A DNA stretch of 64,000 nt from an uncultured Verrucomicrobiae bacterium (GCA_937770485.1 CALJHX010000003.1:186415-250414); one strand, 5' to 3'. Counted from the stretch's first letter, positions 28,798 to 37,759 are shown. Made by a program: numbers and translations. The notes: a model not told the origin generated them from the letters alone.

Positions 28798-30558
28798 TCA
28801 GCCCTTGCTCGGGACGCGGATGCTCTCAACCAAGTCCTGCACTTCTTGCGGGGCCTCTGGTGCGGTCTTCGAGACAGCAAACGCAACTGCAAAATTAACC
28901 AAGGCACCGATAGCTCCGAATGCATTTGGTGTGATACCTAGGAACCAGTTGGGCTCCATACTTCCCAGAAAACTGGTACTGGAGATAAACAGGATGCCTT
29001 TGTGCTGGAATACATAAAGCAGCGTGACGCTCATCCCGGCAATCATCCCGGCCACGGCTCCCTGACGATTCATTTTTTTCGAGAAGATGCCCATCATTAA
29101 CACCGGAAAAATCGATGAGGCGGCCAAGCCGAACGCTATGGCCACAGTCCCGGCGGCGAAGTCGGGAGGATTTAACCCAAAGTAACCAGCCACCGCGATC
29201 GCGCCAACCATGGCCAAGCGGCCGGCATTGAGTTCCTGTTTTTCAGAAATGTCAGGCCGGAGAATGCCCTTGAGGAGGTCGTGCGAAATAGCCGAGGAAA
29301 TTGCAAGAAGGAGCCCGGCAGCCGTGGAGAGTGCAGCCGCTAATCCGCCGGCCACCACTAATGCAATCACCCATCCGGGCAGGTTGGCAATTTCAGGGTT
29401 GGCCAGCACGATGATGTCCTTATCCACGGTGGTCATTTCATTGCCGGCCCAGCCGTATTCGGCGGCCTTGGCAGTGAATGTTTTATTTTTGTCGTTGTAA
29501 TACTGGATACGGCCGTCTCCGTTTTTGTCCTCAAATTTGAGCAGGCCTGTTTTTTCCCAATTCTTGAACCACTCGGGGCGTTTTTCGTATTCTAGATTTC
29601 CTGTGGCTTCACCGACGGGGCCATGTTGTATGGTTTCTGTGAGATTAAGACGGGCCATAGCAGCGACTGCGGGAGCGGTGGTGTATAGGATTGCGATGAA
29701 GAGCAGTGCCCAACCGGCGGACAACCGCGCGTCGCTCACTTTTGGCACTGTGAAGAAGCGAATGATTACATGTGGCAAGCCGGCGGTGCCGATCATGAGC
29801 GTCATCGTGTAAACGAACATGTTCAATTTGCTGCCATTGACAGATGTGGTGTATTGGTTGAAACCCAAGTCTTGAATAACCATATCTAGCTTTTCCAGCA
29901 ACGGTGTGCCGTCGGCAACCGATCCGCCGAGGCCAAACTGGGGGATCGGGTTACCAGTGAGTTTGAGTGAAATAAAAATAGCTGGGACTGTATAGGCGAA
30001 AATCAAAACAACATACTGTGCAATCTGCGTGAAGGTGATGCCTTTCATGCCTCCAAGGACAGCGTAGAAAAAGACGATGGCCATCCCGATATAGAGGCCG
30101 GTGTTGTAGTCCGTCTCGAGAAACCGTGAGAACGCGACACCAACTCCTTTCATTTGTCCGATGACGTAGGTAACCGAAACAATAATGAGACAGATCACGG
30201 CAACGATTCGCGCGGTTCTGGAGTAAAACCGTTCTCCAATGAATTCCGGTACGGTGAATTTACCGTACTTGCGCATGTACGGCGCTAGCATCAGAGCGAG
30301 CAGCACGTAACCGCCAGTCCAGCCCATGAGAAAGACAGATCCGCCGTAACCGCCGAAGGCGATCATCCCAGCCATCGAAATGAATGACGCGGCGCTCATC
30401 CAGTCTGCGGCGGTGGCCATGCCGTTCGAAATTGGGCTGACATTACCCCCTGCAATATAAAACTCCTTCGTCGAAGTCGCTCTGCTCCAGATTGCGATTC
30501 CGATGTAGAGGGCGAACGAAAGTCCGACAATAAGGTAGGTCCAGGTTTTTACGTCCAT
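28798..30558 (-). CDS. Sodium:solute symporter, ActP/acetate-type
   Basis: A 586-residue integral membrane protein of the SSS family with about 13 hydrophobic segments. The N-terminal EFYIAGGNVSPISNGMATAADWMSAASFISMAG is the family's conserved substrate and sodium region of acetate/actP-like members, and FTVPEFIGERF is also present. A hydrophilic insert around residues 320-385 (KNGDGRIQYYNDKN) resembles that in the variants which pair with a DUF4212 subunit. It should import a small carboxylate with Na+. The DUF4212 gene lies 14 bases upstream and tmk before that. Confidence 0.93.
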   Translation of the reverse strand: MDVKTWTYLIVGLSFALYIGIAIWSRATSTKEFYIAGGNVSPISNGMATAADWMSAASFISMAGMIAFGGYGGSVFLMGWTGGYVLLALMLAPYMRKYGKFTVPEFIGERFYSRTARIVAVICLIIVSVTYVIGQMKGVGVAFSRFLETDYNTGLYIGMAIVFFYAVLGGMKGITFTQIAQYVVLIFAYTVPAIFISLKLTGNPIPQFGLGGSVADGTPLLEKLDMVIQDLGFNQYTTSVNGSKLNMFVYTMTLMIGTAGLPHVIIRFFTVPKVSDARLSAGWALLFIAILYTTAPAVAAMARLNLTETIQHGPVGEATGNLEYEKRPEWFKNWEKTGLLKFEDKNGDGRIQYYNDKNKTFTAKAAEYGWAGNEMTTVDKDIIVLANPEIANLPGWVIALVVAGGLAAALSTAAGLLLAISSAISHDLLKGILRPDISEKQELNAGRLAMVGAIAVAGYFGLNPPDFAAGTVAIAFGLAASSIFPVLMMGIFSKKMNRQGAVAGMIAGMSVTLLYVFQHKGILFISSTSFLGSMEPNWFLGITPNAFGAIGALVNFAVAFAVSKTAPEAPQEVQDLVESIRVPSKG

Positions 30559-30572
30559 CGATTAACTTTCTT

Positions 30573-30851
30573 TTAGTCGTTCTCCTCTTCGAATTTAAAC
30601 TTCCGGTCGAGTTTGTTCATAAACCGGACGTAAACGAAAATCAGCACCAAAAAGACGTAAATGGATCCTTGCTGTGCCATCCAAAATCCGAACCGAAAGC
30701 CGCCGAGTTTGATTTCGTTGAGTTGGTCGACGAACAAAATGCCGCAGCCGAACGATACGGTGAACCAGATCGACATAAGGATCGCTAGTATTCGGAGGTT
30801 CGCCCGCCAATAGGCTTTGCGGCGTTCTTGGAGATTGGTTTCACTTTCCAT
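30573..30851 (-). CDS. DUF4212 symporter small subunit
   Basis: A 92-residue membrane protein with two hydrophobic helices (ILAILMSIWFTVSFGCGILF and SIYVFLVLIFVYVRFM). The YWRANLRI start and the KLGGFRFGFWMAQQGS link are the marks of DUF4212, the small subunit that accompanies ActP-type sodium symporters. It is encoded just upstream of its partner and eight bases after tmk, and probably stabilises or regulates the large subunit. Confidence 0.92.
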   Translation of the reverse strand: MESETNLQERRKAYWRANLRILAILMSIWFTVSFGCGILFVDQLNEIKLGGFRFGFWMAQQGSIYVFLVLIFVYVRFMNKLDRKFKFEEEND

Positions 30852-30859
30852 TTTCGTGG

Positions 30860-31495
30860 TTAAATTTGCTCTTTGATCGTGTCCCAGATTTCATTGCTTA
30901 CGCAATCCGGGGATTGGTTAGCATTGATAGTCCGGAATCGCTCCGGGTCAGCCTTGGCCAAGATGTGGTATCCGTCGAGCACTCGTTCGAAAAATTTTGT
31001 TCCGGACTCGTCGAATTGATCCTGTATTTCGCCGGTTGATTGATGTCGATCAGAGACGCGGGCTTGACTGACGCTCAATGGAATGTCGAGTAGCAGTGTG
31101 AGGTTTGGCTTGGTGCCGCCAATGGCCAAGTCGATAGCCTTCTGTACCTTGAGCAAGTCGAGTCCTCGGCCGTGGCCCTGATAGGCCAGCGAGGAGTCGT
31201 AAAAACGATCGCACAGTACGACGGTGCTGTTGGCGAGGGCAGGGCGGATCTCTTGCTGGACAAGTTGAGCGCGGCTAGCGTTCATAAGTAGCAACTCGGT
31301 ATCGGGAGAGATTTGATTGTGGCCGGGGGGGAACTTGACCACATCTCGGATGGCCTCGCCGATGGGAGTACCGCCTGGCTCTCTAAGGGTAAGAGTCTTG
31401 TGCCCCTCCTTGGCTAAGCGTTTGGCTAATCGCTCAATCTGAGTCGATTTACCGCAGCCCTCAATGCCTTCAAATGTGACAAATAAACTACTCAT
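30860..31495 (-). CDS. tmk: Thymidylate kinase
   Basis: A 211-residue cytoplasmic kinase that phosphorylates dTMP to dTDP for DNA synthesis. It has the P-loop FEGIEGCGKST at the N-terminus, LREPGGTPIGEAIR (dTMP-binding) and DRFYDSSLAYQG (the DR-Y/H/F motif). Length matches the family (about 200-215). Its start overlaps the stop of the DUF1573-cytochrome gene by four bases (ATGA), so it is translationally coupled to a secreted heme protein, an odd partner for an essential nucleotide enzyme. Confidence 0.95.
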   Translation of the reverse strand: MSSLFVTFEGIEGCGKSTQIERLAKRLAKEGHKTLTLREPGGTPIGEAIRDVVKFPPGHNQISPDTELLLMNASRAQLVQQEIRPALANSTVVLCDRFYDSSLAYQGHGRGLDLLKVQKAIDLAIGGTKPNLTLLLDIPLSVSQARVSDRHQSTGEIQDQFDESGTKFFERVLDGYHILAKADPERFRTINANQSPDCVSNEIWDTIKEQI

Positions 31496-32340
31496 TTGAG
31501 GGCCGGTTTATTCCTCTTGATAATGGCACGGCGAGTTTTCAACTCGCGCGGGAAGATCCGGACCAAGTAAGCGACAAGAGTCTTGATCTGCCTATCATCA
31601 AGCGAACCTCCGTGCTCTTTAGCAAAGGCTGGCATCAACGTGTTCGGCTTGCTCTGGGCTGTCCACTGTTGCCAATATTGCTTGTCCTTGCCGTTGGCCA
31701 ATGGGCGGAGATCCGGGACAAAGGGGGCCCTGTTTTTGGATTCGTGGCAGATGCCGCAGGCGGTTGCATAAAGTTGTTTGCCCTGTTTGCCTACGGTTGG
31801 CTTGACATGGCAGTCGGCACACTTGCCCTGAAAAATGGCCTGCCTGTTTAGTGCGGCGGCGCGGAGATTGGCGGCGCGTTCCTCCTTCGAACGTTTCGTG
31901 AGTGGCTTGGAAGTATTGCCGATGGCGACACGCGCCTTGAGCGGAATGATGCCTTTATCGGTTACAATGGTGATGGTCTTGGTTATTACACCGGTTTTAC
32001 CGCTTATATCCATCGTAACCGGTATGCCTCCTTTTTGTCCTGCTGTGATGATCCAGGGTAGTTTGGGCAACCGCGCCACAGTGCAGCCGCAGGAGGAATC
32101 CGCTCGCTTAATTCGAATCTCGCCGGCGGTTTTGTTTTGAAAAAGAAACTCGAAGCCGACGTCCTGTTCGCCCGGTTTCGCGTTGTGGGCCTTGGCCAAG
32201 GCGTCCCACGTGAAGATCTTCTCGATGGCCAGCTCGCGCCGCTCACTGTTTGGCACGAATTCGGAGGCGGCCGTGTCGCCGACGGCTGAATGACAAAGCA
32301 GGCTAAACATTATTGTAAGGAAAGTTGCCTTGTTTCTCAT
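31492..32340 (-). CDS. DUF1573 domain fused to a C-terminal cytochrome c region
   Basis: A 282-residue exported protein. The start at 32340 gives the signal MRNKATFLTIMFSLLCHSAVG; an open frame runs to 32433 but begins with a non-leader sequence. The N-terminal half is DUF1573 (FEFLFQNKTAGEIRI, SSCGCTVARLP), an Ig-like periplasmic module. The C-terminal half carries two C-x-x-C-H motifs, CADCH and CGICH, and a late Met (NTLMPAF) that could be the axial ligand, so it should bind one or two hemes. Electron transfer at the envelope is likely. It starts the operon with tmk, DUF4212 and the symporter. Confidence 0.83.
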   Translation of the reverse strand: MRNKATFLTIMFSLLCHSAVGDTAASEFVPNSERRELAIEKIFTWDALAKAHNAKPGEQDVGFEFLFQNKTAGEIRIKRADSSCGCTVARLPKLPWIITAGQKGGIPVTMDISGKTGVITKTITIVTDKGIIPLKARVAIGNTSKPLTKRSKEERAANLRAAALNRQAIFQGKCADCHVKPTVGKQGKQLYATACGICHESKNRAPFVPDLRPLANGKDKQYWQQWTAQSKPNTLMPAFAKEHGGSLDDRQIKTLVAYLVRIFPRELKTRRAIIKRNKPALK

Positions 32341-32568
32341 GGTCTGATCTAGCTCTCGATGTGCTGTTTGTTGCTCAGCACGGGTTTTATCCACGAATTG
32401 AGTGTTGGAAATCAATCTTCGATTGTCTTTCATTTGCAGGAGGCACCGGAGACATCAATAAACATTGCTTTTGGCAGGGACCTGAAAAGTTGCATTTCTG
32501 GTGTGGTTAGACGAATCACGACGCGAGTGGGTGTTGGGCGAACCGACATTCAAGGGATGAGAGGTAAA
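32341..32568. other. Intergenic region
   Basis: These 228 bases separate folB from the DUF1573-cytochrome operon. They should contain the promoter of the latter. No gene, repeat or hairpin was recognised. Confidence 0.3.
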
Positions 32569-32958
32569 TCATTTTGCCTGTTTTGACCGGTCGGAGTCCT
32601 GCCTGTGTTTGGCCGACCTTATCATCTCGACGCTTACCCAGCGAGTGTCCGGCAGGATGAATTTTTTGACCACAACTCGCACGACACTTGGGCTAAATTG
32701 ATCGAGCACGAGCATGCAAATGTCATCGGCCAGTGCTTCAATGAGTTTCCAGCTTCGTGCTTGGCCAATCGCCTTGACCGCTTGGCAGACGGCAAAATAG
32801 TCAATGGTTTCAGTCAGGTTGTCGGTTGCTCCGCTTGCCCCGAGGTCGTGGGCCAACTCGATGGTGATGAGAAGCCGCTGCGGCTCAGTTCGTTCCTCGT
32901 CCGGCACGCCAACATGAAACCGAACCTCCAAGTCCTCGATAGTTATAAGGTCAGACAT
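32569..32958 (-). CDS. folB: Dihydroneopterin aldolase
   Basis: A 129-residue enzyme that converts 7,8-dihydroneopterin to 6-hydroxymethyl-7,8-dihydropterin in folate synthesis. Family marks: LITIEDLEVRFHVGVPDEER (with the substrate Glu), TIDYFAVCQAV, LIEALADDICMLVL and a late Lys in VVKKFILP. Length is normal (about 120). The coding start overlaps the end of the HAD-Nudix fusion gene by eight bases. The last 15 residues (RSAKHRQDSDRSKQAK) form a basic tail unlike the core. Confidence 0.92.
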   Translation of the reverse strand: MSDLITIEDLEVRFHVGVPDEERTEPQRLLITIELAHDLGASGATDNLTETIDYFAVCQAVKAIGQARSWKLIEALADDICMLVLDQFSPSVVRVVVKKFILPDTRWVSVEMIRSAKHRQDSDRSKQAK

Positions 32959-34018
32959 CGGTGGGAATTGTTGAGTTGGCCATTACGGCGTCGAGCAGTA
33001 TGCGGGTGGGTCGGTTCAGATCGAGTTGCAGCGCATCGGGTTCGCTCACCCAGCGATACGCCTGTGCTTCATCGTTGAGTGTCACGTCGGTTTCTCCTGC
33101 GACGCGGCATGTGTAATTGAGCAGGATGAAATGTTCGGGCCGGTAAAATTCCTCTGAATTGATGCAGTCCTGCGAAAGCACAAACTCGATATCAGTGATC
33201 GTGAGGCTGGTTTCCTCGGCGATTTCACGGCGGAGTGCGTCTTCGGACGATTCACTATGTTCAATCTTGCCGCCCGGTATACCCCACTTGCCCGACCATT
33301 TGTCAGTGCGAACCATCAGCACTTGGCCAAGTGCATCGTAAATCAGTGCGCCAACGGTTGCGACGGGCCTGCGTTTGCTGCTTGGTAGGGTCATGCCGTT
33401 GGCTTGTAAGGTGCCTTTGAACTCATCCAAGTCCGTGGCGATGTGGGTGGGGTTGGCTTCACGGAGTTGATCGAGCGTGTTGTAACCGGTGAGCAACGCG
33501 CAGGAATGAATGCCGCCGTGGTGTGCCGTCTCGACATCATGCTGCATGTCGCCGATGTACAGCGTCTCGTCCTTCGAAAGATTGTTTTCCTCGATGATGT
33601 CGTGAATTTTTTCCCGCTTGTCCCATACGCCGAGGTAGGTTTGCTCAAAGCAATCACTCATCCCGACGTTGGCAGTCTGTTCAGTGAAGTACTCCTGCTT
33701 GACGGCGCTGAGGACAAAGCAGCGAAGCTCTTTGGATTTGCAGAAGTCAAGAAACTCGACTGCATGGGGCAGGGCAATTACCTCGCCGCAGACTTTCCCG
33801 AAGTAGCTGTGGAACCATTCCTCAAGTTGCTCTAGCGGGACGTCGGGGGTAAAGCGATTGTAGAAGCCAGTGAAAGGCAACTCAAACTCGGCTCGGAACT
33901 CAGCCAGTGTAAGTGTCGCGACGCCTGCCTGCTCGAGGATGTAGTTGGTGGCTTTGAAGACGCCCGGCAGGTCGTCCACAAGCGTGCCCGACCAATCAAA
34001 AATGATGTTCCGAATCAT
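32951..34018 (-). CDS. HAD phosphatase - Nudix hydrolase fusion
   Basis: A 355-residue two-domain enzyme. Residues 1 to about 210 are a HAD phosphatase: motif I as FDWSGTLVDD (the first Asp is the expected nucleophile, with S in place of the usual G/N), the motif II Ser in FVLSAVK, a basic motif III region, and motif IV as YIGDMQHDVE. Residues from about 218 are a Nudix hydrolase: GKWGIPGGKIEHSESSEDAL then RREIAEETSL, matching G-x5-E-x7-REUxEE. The gene overlaps folB by eight bases. A Nudix enzyme removing pyrophosphate and a phosphatase removing the last phosphate are exactly what is needed to turn dihydroneopterin triphosphate into the FolB substrate, so I infer that role. Confidence 0.87.
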   Translation of the reverse strand: MIRNIIFDWSGTLVDDLPGVFKATNYILEQAGVATLTLAEFRAEFELPFTGFYNRFTPDVPLEQLEEWFHSYFGKVCGEVIALPHAVEFLDFCKSKELRCFVLSAVKQEYFTEQTANVGMSDCFEQTYLGVWDKREKIHDIIEENNLSKDETLYIGDMQHDVETAHHGGIHSCALLTGYNTLDQLREANPTHIATDLDEFKGTLQANGMTLPSSKRRPVATVGALIYDALGQVLMVRTDKWSGKWGIPGGKIEHSESSEDALRREIAEETSLTITDIEFVLSQDCINSEEFYRPEHFILLNYTCRVAGETDVTLNDEAQAYRWVSEPDALQLDLNRPTRILLDAVMANSTIPTDV

Positions 34019-34068
34019 GCACGCGGATCATACCCGAGATCGTTGCGCGAAGTAAGGAAACGTTTACC

Positions 34069-34380
34069 GTGAAAAACCGTAGCGGTGAAGGGGCGGGGGA
34101 GGTTGTTCCCGGGTCGAAGTTGAAAAAGTTACCATGCGAACAGGGTGACTTTCTCGACACGTCCCGGTTTGTAGATCCATTGGACGTCGTGATCACGGTC
34201 GATTCATCAATCTCCCACTTGGTCGGTGCGCATGGCTAAGTGGTCTGGTTGCTGTTTCTGTGCACGGGAGATTGGCGCTGGCTGCTCGGGTTGGAAGATT
34301 CACCGTGGTATCCTATGGCCTCAATTTTCGTGTAATCCCAGGCGGGAGATTGGGGGTAGTAATTCAAGTCGTGATAACCA
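34069..34380 (+). pseudogene. Decayed TPR-type/GT41-like glycosyltransferase C-terminus
   Basis: In one plus-strand frame the sequence reads DVVITVDSSISHLVGAHG, then a stop at 34237, then VVWLLFLCTGDWRWLLGL and EDSPWYP, then stops at 34333 and 34357 with SQAGDWG between. Bacterial TPR-glycosyltransferases end in a run like DLVITVDTAVAHLAGALGKPVW, followed by DWRWLL, DSPWYP and a GDW. The stop at 34237 sits exactly where Lys of G-K-P-V-W is expected. So this is the C-terminal stump of such a gene, inactivated by stop codons with no frameshift needed across the main matches. The N-terminal part is absent; an open start at GTG 34069 is coincidental. Confidence 0.72.
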
Positions 34381-34576
34381 GCTCAAATGTTATAGCCCTA
34401 AGGGATTCGCGCTTCAGAACATACTTGTCCAAACTGGTGCGGCCATGTTGGCCCAGGCTAATGTTATTTCTCAGTCCGCATTGCGGTTGCGGGGTTTAAG
34501 GCTTGCTGTAACGTTTAACTTTCCATTCATGCCCAAGGCGGCTTCGATGCCGCCCTGTGTTTTTGCGTTAACACGG

Positions 34577-35428
34577 TTACTTTCTGTAAGACTTGAGTGT
34601 TTCCATGGCGCCCAACTGCTTGAGGATTTTCTTTAAACCGTCGATATTTTCCCGCAGGGCTACCTCGGTGTCGATGGCGCTGCGGTGATCGAGGATCCCG
34701 ATTGCTCCCCGGTAGCCGGATTGTCGAATCGTGTTGAGTAGTGCCAACTCATGCTGCCCTTGGCCAAGCGGCAAAATCTTTGGCTTCGCGCCGTCGTTCA
34801 TCCCGTTGAGATTCAGGCAAAGGAGGTGTGGTTGCATGAGTTTCAGCGACTTTTCAAAATCCGCGATGTGTCCGTGGGCGTGGTGCAGGTTGTAAACAAT
34901 CCCTACATGTCCGGCGTTGTGATGCGCCTTAAGATGCTTGCATACCGCCACGAGATTCGCCGGTTCGCCGCCCCAGCCGCCATGGTTATAGAGGCCAAGT
35001 GCGCAACCAAGCTGCCTTGTTCGCTCCACCAACGGTAACAACGCCATGGCCGCTGCTTCAACACGGGCCTCCTGTGTGGCTGCATCCGGGGTGCTCAACG
35101 TGTGCCAAACCTGTGGATGTATCTTGTGCTTTTGAAACAACCGAAAGGCATCCTCGTGCACGCTCCAAAAGGCGAAGAACTCAAGTCCGTGCTTTTTATA
35201 TTGAAGGATTTCCTCTTCAAAATCTTTCACATGTTTCGCGCGCCAATCGTAGGCCACGCGCTTGAGACCTAGGCGGACGAGCATCTCTGCTCGCTCAGCC
35301 GGCTCTCGCTGCTTAGCGTCAAATGGCACGATGCACCAGGCAACAAGCCGATCCTTGTCAAAGTTGTCGCCATGAGCGCCATACAGGAGAGCGAAGAGAA
35401 CACAAACTAAAGCCAGGATCTGTTTCAC
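34577..35428 (-). CDS. Secreted TIM-barrel protein (xylose isomerase-like)
   Basis: A 283-residue protein with signal MKQILALVCVLFALLYGAHG and a sugar phosphate isomerase/epimerase-type TIM barrel. Recognisable barrel pieces include GLYNHGGWGGEP, VGIVYNLHHAHGH and LCLNLNGMNDG. The His/Glu metal-site residues expected in functional isomerases are only partly visible (NHGG, HHAHGH), so metal-dependent isomerase activity is plausible but not shown. Its start overlaps the end of the Xaa-Pro peptidase gene by four bases (35425-35428). It is the last gene of the seven-gene minus-strand operon running from 42823. Confidence 0.72.
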   Translation of the reverse strand: MKQILALVCVLFALLYGAHGDNFDKDRLVAWCIVPFDAKQREPAERAEMLVRLGLKRVAYDWRAKHVKDFEEEILQYKKHGLEFFAFWSVHEDAFRLFQKHKIHPQVWHTLSTPDAATQEARVEAAAMALLPLVERTRQLGCALGLYNHGGWGGEPANLVAVCKHLKAHHNAGHVGIVYNLHHAHGHIADFEKSLKLMQPHLLCLNLNGMNDGAKPKILPLGQGQHELALLNTIRQSGYRGAIGILDHRSAIDTEVALRENIDGLKKILKQLGAMETLKSYRK

Positions 35429-36712
35429 CGGTTCATTATGCTCTCGATCTCGTCCGCTTCGATCGGGATTTTTGCCATCAGGTTTATCGGGCCATCCTTG
35501 GTGACGACGATATCGTCCTCGAGCCGGATGCCGAACCCCTCGTCCGGGAGGTAGATGCCAGGTTCAACAGTTAGCACGGTCCCGGGGGCGAAGGGGTCGT
35601 TGGTGTCCCCGACGTCGTGCACGTCGAGCCCCAGCGGGTGGCCAAGGCCGTGCATGAAATATTTACGGCAGGCGGGGTTGTCGGGATCCTGCTTTTTCAC
35701 TTGGCTGGGCTTGAGTAGGCCGAGTTTCAGTAGTTCCTCGTTCATGTGCGCCTGTGATTCCTTCGTCCAATCGCGGTGGAGCTTGCCAACGGTGGCGCCG
35801 TCGATGCTCGCGCGCAGCACGCGCAGCACGGCGTTGTAAACCTGCTTTTGGCGGCGGCTAAACTTGCCAGCTCACGGGAATCGTGCGCGTCAGGTCGGCG
35901 TTGTAATTTGCGTAACTGGCTCCCACGTCCATCAGCAGCAGCTGGCCTTTTTTACAAACTTGATCGTTTTGAAGATAGTGCAGCACGCAGTTGTTTTTCC
36001 CGGCGGCGACGATCGGCGTGTAGGCGAATTTGCCGCGGCGGCGGATGAACTCGCGCGCCCATTCGGCCTCCACCTCGTACTCGGTCACGCCCGGCTTCAC
36101 GAAGCGCAGTGTGCGGCGGAATCCTTTGGCAGTAATATCGATCGCCTCATTCAATAATTCAATTTCTAGATCCGTCTTCACCACGCGCAACTGGTGCAAC
36201 AACGGGGCGAGTCGGCGATAGGTGTGTAGAGGGAAATCCTTGCGGCATTGGCGGATGAACCGCGCATCGCGCGTCTCCACTTCCACTTTGGCTCGTTTGT
36301 ATTCGTTGCTGTTCAGGTAGGCCGATTCTGCTTCGCATATCAACGAGCGAAACATCACTGGGAATTCTGACAGCCACTGGATGTTTTTGACACCGGATAT
36401 TTTCCGCGCGTTCTCCTTCGTGTGCTTGTAGCCTTCCCAGATTTGCATGTGCTGATTGGGTTGACGCAGGAAAAGGATTTCGCGGTGCTTGTTATCCGCA
36501 GCTTCGGGAAACAGCAGCAGAATGCTTTCCTCCTGCTCAATGCCGCTCAGGTAAAACAGGTCAGCATTCGGTTGCATCGGTAGCGAGCCGTCGGCGTTGG
36601 TCGGCAGCACATCATTGGCGTTTAGGACAGCCAGGGATTTGGGCGCCATCAACTCGGCGAGCTTTTGGCGGTTCTGTACGAAGAGTTTGTTTTTAATTGG
36701 CTTGTGTCGCAT
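35425..36712 (-). pseudogene. pepP: Xaa-Pro aminopeptidase, interrupted by a +1 frameshift
   Basis: An M24-family metallopeptidase of about 430 residues that is complete apart from one extra base. The N-part (start at 36712, MRHKPIKNKLFVQNRQKLAELM) covers the creatinase-like N-domain and the metal Asps in LLMDVGASYANYNADLTRT; it then stops in the shifted reading S-W-Q-V. Skipping the base complementary to 35869 restores S-G-K-F-S-R-R-Q-K-Q-V and joins the C-part, with the metal ligands in MHGLGHPLGLDVHD, VEPGIY and RLEDD. Proline peptidases release N-terminal residues before Pro. A true pseudogene or a single-base assembly error fit equally. Its end overlaps the TIM-barrel gene's start. Confidence 0.8.
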
Positions 36713-36768
36713 GACAATCGGCGGCGATAGACTGCGTGAAAGATAGCCAGGCGGCAATGGTTTTTGAT

Positions 36769-37758
36769 TTATTCCGTCTGATCAAACGTTTCGAGGTACT
36801 GTTGAACAATCTGTTTGAGCGGTGGGGGCTTGGGCAGACCAAGTGCCACGGCTCGGGCACCATTGGCTGCGGTTGGCCAAGTATCGACGATGGCCTGGAT
36901 GCGCGGGTCGAAGGCATCTGCAATTTGACCAAGCGCGAGATTTTGCTCCTCAGTCAGGTCCCTTAAAACCTGTTCAGCCAATGTTGGTGTAACGCGGTGC
37001 GCGGGCAGGCCGTAGGCTCTGTCATCGCCCAAGCGCTCCTCCGGTACTTCATGCAGCGCGATGAACGAGTCGACGACGGTGCGGAAGCCGGTCATCGGAT
37101 GCGGCTGATCGCGGTGCACCGGCAACTCGCAGGTTTCGCCGTTGAGCGGTTCGCGGAACATTCCGCTGGCCCAACTTGAAGCGGCGGCGTTGGGCTTGCC
37201 TGGGCGAATGATCACGGTGGGTAGGCGAGCCGAGCGTCCGTCGAAATGGCCCTTGCGCGTGTGGTCGTTGACGAGCAACTCGCACATGGCCTTGGTCATT
37301 CCGTAGGTGGTCTGCGGTGTCTGCTTGGCCAAGTCGCTCACGGGAGTGGGCATCGCGGCTCCACCGAAACTGGCGATGCTGCTGGCGAAGACCACCCGCG
37401 GTCGACCCGCAGCGGCTCGAGCGGCTTCAAAAATATTCCGCCCCCCGTCGAGATTCACCCGCAGGGCATCGTCGTAACGGTCCTCGCATTCGCCGCTCAC
37501 CATCGAGGCGAGATGAAAAATGGAAATATTTTTTGCACTGCCGATGGCTTCATTGATCACGTCACGGTTGCTGATGTCCCCGACTATTTGCTGCATCCGC
37601 GGGTCGTTCTGCGGTGTAACAAAGCGTGCATCGATCAGCATTATTTCCTCTATTGGCTCTTGGCCGCCGGAGGGGCCGGTGAGCCTGCCGTGTTCGAGCA
37701 GTGTCGTTGCGAGTTGTGAACCCAGAAAACCGCCTCCGCCGGTGATGATTATTTTCAT
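36769..37758 (-). CDS. NAD-dependent epimerase/dehydratase (DenD-like)
   Basis: A 329-residue extended-SDR enzyme. It begins MKIIITGGGGFLGSQLA, the Gly-rich NAD site, and carries a catalytic Tyr-Lys in TTYGMTKAM, with Ser in FASSIASFG. The segment IRPGKPNAAASSWASGM and the overall length resemble D-erythronate dehydrogenase (DenD). The neighbour at 37760-38647, one base away, belongs to the same group of enzymes that oxidise four-carbon acid sugars. The later kinase and decarboxylase genes of that pathway are not here, so the substrate is uncertain. Confidence 0.83.
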   Translation of the reverse strand: MKIIITGGGGFLGSQLATTLLEHGRLTGPSGGQEPIEEIMLIDARFVTPQNDPRMQQIVGDISNRDVINEAIGSAKNISIFHLASMVSGECEDRYDDALRVNLDGGRNIFEAARAAAGRPRVVFASSIASFGGAAMPTPVSDLAKQTPQTTYGMTKAMCELLVNDHTRKGHFDGRSARLPTVIIRPGKPNAAASSWASGMFREPLNGETCELPVHRDQPHPMTGFRTVVDSFIALHEVPEERLGDDRAYGLPAHRVTPTLAEQVLRDLTEEQNLALGQIADAFDPRIQAIVDTWPTAANGARAVALGLPKPPPLKQIVQQYLETFDQTE

Positions 37759-37759
37759 A

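Noticed and set aside
32605-33078. A 157-residue plus-strand open frame over folB
   Set aside because: It is antisense to folB and the Nudix domain, both of which show conserved motifs; it is a shadow.
34226-34636. A 136-residue plus-strand open frame in the gap before the TIM-barrel gene
   Set aside because: It is an out-of-frame reading across the glycosyltransferase remnant, whose signature residues are all in another frame, and it overlaps the neighbour's 3' end.
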